Source: Armillaria gallica (taxonomy: Eukaryota > Basidiomycota > Agaricomycetes > Agaricales > Physalacriaceae). Taken from it: a stretch of 64,000 nucleotides of DNA. Numbering within the stretch: the stretch's first letter is position 1; every line of letters begins with the position of its first letter. Positions 56,305 through 64,000 of the stretch are shown one piece after another. The notes beneath the pieces were generated by a model, which worked only from the letters and a program-made list of their open reading frames with translations, was not told where the DNA came from and searched no databases. Location: the NCBI GenBank assembly GCA_037576215.1, contig JBANDB010000015.1, positions 1,736,001-1,800,000 of the forward strand, in the 5' to 3' direction. A program made the translations under genes and the position numbers.

Positions 56305-56939
56305 TAGTGATGTGCCGGCTCAGGCTCAAGCCCAGGCCGGCCGCAAGCCAGCCCTGTAAAAGCCCAAGCCATGTGAGGCCGTAATGATGGCTTTCAGGGG
56401 CTCAAGGCTCAGCTTGGTGTTTTCAAAGCCTTAAGCCAGCCCCAAGCCCTAGGCTTTCTGTATGCATATGTAAGTGGATTTGAATGCCATATTTCAGACT
56501 TATCCAACTCACTCTGCATGGTAGAGATGCCATAATAGCTATCCTCAGTCATAGACACCTTTACTACGGATCTACTATGGTATCTTCGCAGCTGGCGGCA
56601 TGCTCAGTAACAGACCCTAGGTATGATCATACTATGATGTCATATGTGCCAATGTAATAATGATACTTTGGAAGGTGTACACTGTCCTCAGTGAAGTCAA
56701 CAGGTCTCCAGTATGTTACTATGCATTGAAGCAATGCTATAACTACACTAACATCAGTGCTACATTGTTCAATAGGTGAATATCTACCAATACTGAAAAG
56801 CCAGGGCTTAAGCCCAAGCTGGCCTGAGCCGAGCCCTGTCTGACGGCTTGGGCTGGGCTTGAAGTTTTGATGAGCCCAAGCCAGTGTAAGCTGAGCCCAA
56901 GCCATGGCTTTGAGCCTAAGCCGGGCCAGCACATCACTA
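56305..56939. mobile_element. hAT-type MITE, 635 bp
   Basis: Terminal inverted repeats start tagtgatgtgc.ggc at the left and end gcc.gcacatcacta at the right. Imperfect pairing continues for about 35 bp (ctcaggctcaag against cttaggctcaaag). It has a perfect 8-bp duplication TGCGCCCC. The TIR start and 8-bp duplication are those of hAT elements. Many aagcccaagcc-type words crowd both ends (56325-56455 and 56800-56925), resembling subterminal transposase sites. It encodes no transposase; the open frame on its minus strand is a by-product of the repeats. Confidence 0.85.
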
Positions 56940-56947
56940 TGCGCCCC

Positions 56948-57311
56948 AGAGCATCACCGCTCTCCCCATGTCGAGCCCACCACGGTCGTTGTCTTGCATG
57001 ATGATGATGAGCAAGAATTCAACTCGGCATGAGTCGCATGGGTGGACACGTCGTGGTCTCGTGACCAGAAAATAGCTTGTTTGGGCAACATTTTAGTAAT
57101 TGAGTTTTTACTTCTTGACTGCCTGTCACGTCGTCGAGCTCGGCAGTGAGCTCGGTTCTGATTCGATTCTCTTTATCACTTTCTTACTTCCTTCCTTCAG
57201 CCGTATGTCTACTGTCGTGTGTCCTGACAATGCGTGAAATGGGCGGGAAATATTAAGAAAGGTAAGCATTTTACCATCTCGGTGTTGGTAGCCAATACTA
57301 ACGGGATTTCC
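56948..57311. other. no recognisable gene
   Basis: Single-copy sequence right of the MITE; no coding seen. Confidence 0.4.
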
Positions 57312-58925
57312 AGCAGCATGATCTGATTACTGGGTAAGGGAATGTGCACTGACTCTTGTTCTACGTGGCTTACCGTTCTTTTTATTTCCCTAGGCTCGCC
57401 ACCGCCGACGATTTCTTCAATAGCTCATTCGTTCACGTCGCCTAACGCAGCGGTACACAAATTTCTCTATTTTTCTCACATTTTGCTCATGTAGCATTCA
57501 TCAGAAGGGCCTTGCACACTGGCAATAATGACAAGTTCCGTTGAATGGCGACAGACATGCATGAATTGAAGAGATTACTGGGAGCGGGGTCATTTGGCTT
57601 GGTAAGCCCTTCCTCAAACTGACTTGAATGTGGCTAACCAATCCTCTGGCCACCACTCAGGATTTCAAGGGAGGGTCAGTGGATGATATTCCCAAGGTGG
57701 CACTAGATATATAGGCGGGGAGGTGTGTATTGCTTTTTGAATGATCCAGCCTTGCTCATGTTGATCAGGTTCCCTCTCGCTTGTTGCAGCTCAACTCCAC
57801 ATTGACAGCATGTCAACATCCCCCACGGTACGTGAAATTCCACATAGCTGCACCTCCCCTAAGGCCATCTTTTCAGAGGACTGGTTCATGCTTTTTGCGG
57901 CATTGATAAGGGTGATGGGAGCTCAATACGACAGGCAGAAACTCGGGTGAAAATTGAGATGGGCTTGCTAGGGTATGTAGGCTTACTTCCCGCAATGTTT
58001 TCATCATTGACTTGAGTGTGTGCAGAATATGTTACGGTGGATGGAGATGCAGGAGGTACGGGTGTCTTCTATTCTTAGCTAGGAGTGCTCGTTAGGGAGA
58101 TGCAACTCGGATGAGCCCATCGATGGCGATAGTTTTCGGACCTCGGATGTGAGATGCAGCAAACATGAAGGCCATGAGATGCGTATCCCATAACCGTCGT
58201 ATGGCGTGTTTGCATGTTTGCAGTACTGCACTGATGCATCCAAGCTCTCTTCTGCCCTCTCCGTGTACCTTTTTTCCTAGACGATAGTCACAGTTCTATT
58301 TTTGTTCATCCCTTCCCTTCCCCTTATCGATGATTGCTAACCCCGATGTATGCAGCATTATCTCGCTCCACAAGTCTGTCTTGTTCATCATCTTCTTCGG
58401 TTGTCTTCTTGTCACATCTATGCTTCTCGCCTGTTAGGAGCTGTCCACTGTCCACAAGGCTACCGTCTGCACCAAGTACGTTTTCTCTCTCCTCTCCTTC
58501 TCTCCCTTAGCTCACACTTTCTGAGTTTTGCCAAGCCAGTGCTCGGGTTTGGCATCATCGCCACCTTCATCGCATACTACGTTGGCATCTCTGAGTTGCT
58601 CGCATCAGAGGTACTGTGCTCCCAATCAGCGCATTCTAGCACCTTAATTCTACTATACCTCATTCGTTGTATGTTTTCTCAGCATCAAACACCACAACCT
58701 ATCACAATGTGTCGTCCATTCCACACATTCTCAATTCCAATCATAGTTTCCGGAAATTATGACCTGTGCTATGATTATAATACAATAATACGGTGCCCAC
58801 AAATATCATAAGCACTGTGCTCCCTCTGTAACTACCCTCTGTCCCATCTAGATTATGTATCTCGACTCGAGCACAAATAAGCTGGTAATTCTCTCCATGT
58901 GATAAGCCAGACTGAGAATGCCATG
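57312..58925 (+). repeat. R1 dispersed family, second long copy
   Basis: Collinear with 53248-54845; see that copy for landmarks. It is more degraded, with the hydrophobic exon broken (a stop in the block reading tttcctagacgatagtcac), but a 153-codon frame remains at 58350-58811. The 16 kb copy is closer to this one in the block aactccac.t.gacagc.....atcccccca. Confidence 0.7.
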
Positions 58926-59166
58926 AGGCTGCTCTTCACAAACAACTACCTTACATGTTGGTGTCACCAGTTACGAACTTCGATGGTTCTTCGGGACAGC
59001 ACCATGAACACGAGCATACAGCGCTTTGACAGTGTGGTGTTCAATCAAACAGCACCAGTAAGCACTTGGCACCTTTTTGTTCTTGACAGCCACTACATTC
59101 TCCCAAGTGAGTCCTTTGTGCTTTGGATGTCAATGATACTGACTTGATCTCTATCAATTTTTGAGC

Positions 59167-60138
59167 ATGGCTGACACTGATGGGAATGGCGCAGAGTCAC
59201 CTCCAAACCAACCTTCAGCTGCAACTGGTAGTAGTGTTCCCACACCTGACCTTGGAGCTCAGAGAAATCCTCCAAGCAGCACATTTTTTGGACTGGGCAA
59301 GAATCAGCTGCATTTGTGGGGAGTTGGTATGTTCAATTTACTTCAACTGTTCTGCTACGATAGTATTTAATTTTAAATGGTATCAGGCGCTGCTCCACGC
59401 AACTATAAGGCGCACTACCCTCCAGATCCTTATGGTCAAGAGATGTCTGACAAGGCACAAATATGGCCCATCTACAACGAAGAAGTGGCCGATTTCGATG
59501 CCAATATGTTGGCAGAGTGGTGGGATACCATTGATGTCCTGCTTGTTTTTGTGCGTCTCACGTCTCACTTCCAAAATCAGGCTCTAAAAAGTCTAATATC
59601 ATCAAAGGCTGGTCTTTTCTCTGCTGTGCTTACAACCTTTGTGGTGCAAACATCGCAAAGCATGCAACCTGATTACAACCAGGCATCTGCATTCCTTCTC
59701 CTCGAAATCCTCAAGACCACAGCATTGAATGGTTCCCAAATCTCTATTCCTTCCTCTCCCACCGACTACTTTTCCCTGAGCCAGTCAGACGAATGGTTGA
59801 ACAGCTTGTGGTTCGTGAGTCTGACTCTCAGCCTCATCACTGCCCTTGTCGCTGTTTTGGTCAAGCAGTGGGTCCACCAATACGTCGCCATCGTCTCCGA
59901 CAGCTCCACCCGTGATCATGCAAGAATCCGACACTTGCGATATGCTGGACTACAGGCGTGGCAAGTACCAATGATCATCAGAATGCTTCCTGTCCTCCTT
60001 CATGCTTCTTTGGCGCTCTTCTTTGCTGGCCTCGCTATCTTCCTATTCTCTCTGGGAATGAAAGTGGCATGGCTAGTATCTATCATTGAATGCTATCCAT
60101 GCATGTACTGTATGTGGGATCCAACGAGGCATTCCTGA
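59167..60138 (+). CDS. DUF6535-family membrane protein, apparently intact but short
   Basis: Exons 59167-59326, 59387-59550 and 59608-60138 (introns of 60 and 57 nt, gtatgt...tatcag and gtgcgt...caaag) join to 284 codons with no stop. The low-complexity N-terminus (about 1-50) leads into the DUF6535 core: WPIYNEEVADFDANMLAEWW (80-99), IDVLLVFAGLFSAVLTTFVV (first membrane segment, crossing the exon junction), QTSQSMQPDY, then membrane segments at about 174-193 and 233-256 with VKQWVHQY between them. DUF6535 is a fungal domain of unknown function, abundant in agaricomycetes. Most relatives are longer; here the last residues (CYPCMYCMWDPTRHS) leave the family and overlap the Helitron reading frame. 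The gene is probably truncated. It is the only gene in the window without an obvious lesion. Confidence 0.8.
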
Positions 60139-60517
60139 CCATCTTATACAGCAAGCTAAAGACAAAGACTTTTGGAACTTGGTCAAGGATTGTCAGATTC
60201 ATTCCCATTCCAAAACATGTTTTAAATATTGTGGAAAATATGAGCGTATATGCTGGTTCGATATTAATGAAAGTAACTATGGAGAATTTTCATCTTTTGA
60301 TTATGAGAAGGGGGAGCTTTGCCTTCGCTGCCTCAACGGTCTTGTTAACAATTTTAATGACACAATAATTTGTGCTGTATGTTGTAATATGGATATTAAA
60401 TTTATTGGGTCCAGTGTATCCGCAAAGGCGATCTTATACTATATAATGGATTACATCAATAAATCTCAACTGAAGCTGCATGTTGCTTATGCCGCTCTGG
60501 ATGCACTCATGGAATGA
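60086..60517 (+). pseudogene. Helitron helicase-like (Rep/Helicase) fragment
   Basis: The frame includes CQIHSHSKTCFKYCGKYERI, GELCLRCLNGLVNNFNDTII and NMDIKFIGSSVSAKAILYYI, then DYINKSQLKLHVAYAALDAL. This is the conserved stretch of the agaricomycete Helitron replicase-helicase protein just before the helicase core (phrases NMDIKFIG, KAxLYYIxDYIxKSQLK). Only about 130 residues are present; the HUH nuclease and the helicase Walker motifs are missing. It overlaps the DUF6535 reading frame by 53 bp in another phase and follows it on the same strand. So the DUF6535 gene is either truncated by, or captured next to, Helitron sequence. Confidence 0.75.
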
Positions 60518-61825
60518 CTTCAAGTACCATTAGTTTGATGATGGATGATATAAAGGAAGCACTTTCAGACCACGTTGTTGGTGGGCTGTGTGCTGATGGT
60601 CTTTGCCTGCCGGTTTCAAAGATACCGGTGGGATGCTTGGATTGTTTACATGAATTTGCTTTTTCCGATTGTTGGCAAGGAAGATTGTTCGGCACGCACT
60701 GCTTTACCCCATGCTTGTTCATGTAAGAGACAGACATGGTTACACACCAAATTAGTGAAGCAACATTTCACCCGGAGTGATGGTTGACCCCAGTCGAAAA
60801 TGATAGTAAGGCAGATCCTTGCATCGGCAGACTGAAGACATTGAAGGCTGACAGAGTGGTTAGATGGGTGATGTATTTTATTCGAGACCAATTTTACACA
60901 CAAGCTCTAAACAACAAGCAGCTAGCACTGTATCTGCCAAGGAAGAGCATGCCAATCAAAGGAAACATGTTGGCTGTCAAGGTTCATGAACTACAGGGAG
61001 CAGAGAACATCGAAGAGTCCGAGACCAAGGAAATACAGAGTAGCCATGTCATAGTCTAGTAGTTGTTGTGCCCAAGAACTGTGCAAGTGGGTCTATTATG
61101 TAATTTTACATAATCTGGCAGCCGGTCTTGTCTTTATCCCTCGACAGCGCTATGCCATTGCCACTTCCAGCTGTAATTTGACCGACCAAAAATCTTAATG
61201 AAGCATTTTTGCTTTATCTGAGTTTTTTTTTTCCCAATAAGACATTCCCTTGACCTTCTTTTCACCCTCAGTGCTAATTCAGTTATTGACAATAAGATTT
61301 GGTGTGAACCATATCTTCAGAAGAATTTGACTGCTCTTAGATGAACAAGTATGTTGTATTTCATCTTCATAAGGTTTTTCTGTACTGAGAGGTGCCAGAC
61401 GTGCTCTGTGACATGGTCAGAATTGACACGTCGAGTTAAGATTATATAATAAGGTTAGTTGTGTGGTACTTGGCCGAGTTAGGCAACAGACTACATATAC
61501 CATCCTCATCTGTCAAAAAAGGTATATCGTCGTCTGTCTAGGAGAGACTAGCCATGTCGGGAGTACAAATCTATAGGCAATCAGTAAAGAAGAATAACCT
61601 ACATCGCGATATAGAGCTTTCACAGAGGAAGTGGTAGCGGACAAAGAATGGATGATCACACCAGGGCCAGTTACTGGAAATTTTGAAATTACTATCAAAG
61701 GAAACCAGTTTTTTTACATGCATACTAAAAGTACATAACCGGTAATATGAGGTACCATAAAGTGATAATACAGTAGATAAGTAATACAGGTTTTATGAGA
61801 TGGTAGAAATGGACATAGCACAGTA
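60518..61825. other. degenerate sequence after the Helitron fragment
   Basis: Broken plus-strand frames at 60514-60726 and 60784-61059 (GRLKTLKADRVVRWVMYF) follow without identifiable family; they may belong to the captured gene or the Helitron. From 61060 to 61825 no coding is seen. Confidence 0.35.
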
Positions 61826-62317
61826 CTGTACTATTACGACCAGATCTTCACACCATGTTACGTGTTATGCGGATCTTCACTGGAACAGATCTTCACAAGC
61901 TGGCATCACGTGTTATGGTCAAAGTAGATCTTCATTTTGTCAGCAGATATTACATGCAATGTATCTGATTAGATGTATCTAATCTGGGTTAAATTCGAAA
62001 TGAAAAAAGATCCAATGGAGACCGACTGCTATGGACTGACCACCTATTCCCCTTGCCATCTAACAGACACAATGAGCGCATTCAAAGCTGAAGAATGGAT
62101 CAAACAGGGGAAAATCTGGAGCACAGTATCTCCACCTCGCCACAGCAGCAGTATGAAATTCAAGCGAAAGTTTTGGTTTTTGGCTGCAAAAAAAGCCGTT
62201 TACAGATACAATATGTACCATCTTCACTGGGCCATGTTATATGTTATGGTTTTCACAGACATTCACATTACGAGTCCTTGTTACGTATTATGTGAATACA
62301 TGGTCATAATAGTACAG
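61826..62317 (+). mobile_element. 492-bp TIR element (MITE-like), TA duplication, copy 2
   Basis: Ends ctgtactattacgac and gtcataatagtacag, flanked by TA (61824-61825 and 62318-62319). The TIRs, length, subterminal ttacgtgttatg words and internal frame (from 62072, MSAFKAEEWIKQGKIW) match copy 1 at 46184-46663 in inverse orientation. The internal sequence is diverged, but the order is the same. Confidence 0.8.
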
Positions 62318-62794
62318 TAGTAGTCTCATGGAATCTTAACTCGTAACAAGTTACAATGCATGCCATTCTACTAGTTATTATGCAATGACCACTGCAGTAT
62401 TGTGACATTGAGAACAAAGAACATTCCTGTCCCAAGTGTCAGGACCTTGTATAAATTTGACTGGTAGAGGTGCCCAAGATGAAATTGATAGTGCAAACAT
62501 TCCCTGATACACAGGGTGAAACTAGCCCAAGGAAGAAAGTTGCTGGGAAAATGATGCAAACATAAACCTGAGGTGTCATTTTTCCCCTTGAAAATGTTAA
62601 AAATGCATATATTGTTGAATGCAACCTTTGAGAGTCAAAACTAGTTCAGTCACTGAACTGTATAGGTGATATTATACTGTAATATATTCTAGGACTTTCC
62701 AGGCATGCTCATGGGACATTGGCATTATATAAGGTAGCGGGCTTTGCCGCTCGTGGCCTTACTCGTTATGGGTCATTGACAGAAGTCGGTAATT
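62318..62794. other. no recognisable gene
   Basis: AT-rich sequence between the TIR element and the MLKL-like 3' copy. Confidence 0.4.
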
Positions 62795-63930
62795 CATTGT
62801 TTGACAAGTTTGTCATTCAGTCGACCAACTTTTGATGCTGCTAATTGTTGTTTGTCAGTGGGTCGGTGTCCTTCCACTGGCAGCTTTCATGGGGCAATGT
62901 GATCAGAAAACCATTCATTAGAATTTGTACACATTGGGAAGATTCTGATGGGATTGAGAAATCTTGGATTGCACAGACTTCCAAGCTAGACTCATGCCTT
63001 CGCTCCAGGGGCTATGGTGACAATCTTGAAACATATGTCATTACAGGTGGGCAGCCTCTGGTTTAGCTTGAAGCAAATGCTGATTGAATTGTACACACTT
63101 AGATGTGTTCTTTGACATTCAATTCTTCCCAAAGGAGAGCTGGTACAGCTGCAACGGCTGGGACAGCAACAACAGCTCATACTGTGATGACAGCTTCTGT
63201 CATATCTGCAACACAAAAGACTGGTACCATCACATGGTCTCATTGTTGATAACTGCCCCCATCATTGACTATGAGACCAATACAATTAAATCCTGGCCTG
63301 TTGTATCTTGTTCCCGAGTTTGCAGCATGAATTCATTGAAGGAGGAAGATATTTTTACTGTCAAAGTCACAGGTTGCAAGTGGCAAACACATTGGAGGTG
63401 GTTCCAGGAGAGTATGGTACATTCAACCATACCTGAGTTAAATGCCGAGCATGGATTTGATCCTGCACATGATGGCGCTGATGTATGTGAGTATTTTGGG
63501 TGGCCACTCCTTGAGTTTTATGACTCTTCCACAGGAGGTGAGTAGATCTTTGTATGCAGCAGGTATTTTGCTGATGAACATGCAACAGAATGGATCCCAA
63601 ATGATACTGTATCCCAGTCTTTGGGGCCTTCATCAGTCACATCAGACAATACAGGTCCGATATTGAGTGAAGAACATGATTCTGCACTATGCGGTATGGA
63701 TGTGGCCACAGGATGCAGAGTTGAGAAAGTGCAAGCTTGTGAGGCCCCAACCAAGACAGAGACCATTTCTGTTGTGCAGCATGATATCAGTATGTGAGCA
63801 CTGATTATCATATTCATTGCTATCGGTGTTCAGGTTATTCTTCTGTCATCCTTCAAGAACTACTTGTAAATATAGATATTGACAACAAGAATGTCTCTTC
63901 TGTCATGATAATTCACATAACTATAGGATC
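62795..63930 (+). pseudogene. 3' part of the MLKL-like protein family, copy C
   Basis: Plus-strand copy of the last third of the gene found at 25980-29239 and 34050-37215. Homology starts near gacaagtttgtcattca (62800). The reading VSGSVSFHWQLSWGNVIRKP and SWIAQTSKLDSCLRSRGYGD (62845-63066) is the beta-rich part. After an intron the Cys-containing domain follows (CHICNTKDWYHHMVSLLITA, CSRVCSMN, DVCEYFGWPLLEF; 63084-63545). After a further frame change comes a tail of the form IIIFIAIGVQVILLSS with a TGA inside. The N-terminal bundle and kinase-like part are absent, so this is a 5'-truncated duplicate. Confidence 0.7.
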
Positions 63931-64000
63931 AATAACATCAATAATAACAATGAAAATCAGTCTGTGACCCAGTCTACACCCAACCCAAACTCTGCCCGAC

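Noticed and set aside
56627..56932. 101-codon minus-strand open frame
   Set aside because: It lies wholly inside the hAT MITE and its codons come from the subterminal repeats; no protein resemblance.

Overview
The window looks like TE-rich, gene-poor DNA from an agaricomycete (mushroom-type basidiomycete). The grounds are short GT-AG introns (46-60 nt), a DUF6535 membrane-protein gene, an Agaricomycete-style JmjC gene, an Spt5-like gene, fungal kinase-like (PKL) genes, a Tad-like LINE and Helitron helicase sequence. No rRNA, tRNA or CRISPR feature was recognised. Only one gene looks intact (DUF6535, 59167-60138). Nearly everything else is a decayed gene or a mobile element.

Layout. 0.7-13.6 kb holds four decayed genes: a fungus-specific hypothetical (+), an Spt5/KOW-like gene (-), an unrecognised gene (+) and a JmjC-domain gene (+). 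16-22 kb and 30.9-33.2 kb hold copies of dispersed decayed families (here called R1 and R2); one R2 copy is split by a 1.9 kb LTR with TG...CA ends and a 4-bp target duplication. 22.5-25 kb has a LINE 3' fragment and an unrecognised pseudogene. 25-30.3 kb and 34-38.4 kb are diverged copies of one segment. Each carries a gene whose N-terminus resembles the fungal MLKL/HeLo-like helical bundle, followed by a kinase-like fragment, a beta-rich stretch, a Cys-containing domain and a C-terminal membrane segment. Kinase-like (PKL) pseudogenes sit beside each copy. A third, 3'-only copy lies at the right edge (62.8-63.9 kb).

40.5-53.1 kb is one full-length LINE on the minus strand: poly(A) at its 3' end, a 13-bp target duplication, ORF1 and ORF2. 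Two later elements are nested in ORF2: a 3,486-bp Helitron-like insertion carrying a multi-exon host-gene fragment, and a 480-bp TIR element with a TA duplication. Removing both leaves ORF2 in a single frame broken only by six nonsense codons. 53.2-54.8 and 57.3-58.9 kb are two R1 copies. Between them lies a 635-bp hAT-type MITE with a perfect 8-bp duplication. The right end holds the DUF6535 gene, joined to Helitron helicase sequence, and a second copy of the 480-bp TIR element.

Two patterns run through the window. Of 22 in-frame nonsense codons I could place in four decayed coding regions, 19 are TGA, as expected from CGA to TGA change at CpG. Paralogue pairs also show CpG in one copy replaced by TG or CA in the other. 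This points to long-term CpG methylation and deamination of the repeats (inference). The MLKL-like/kinase neighbourhood is the most interesting biology: it may be the remains of a fungal cell-death or incompatibility module.
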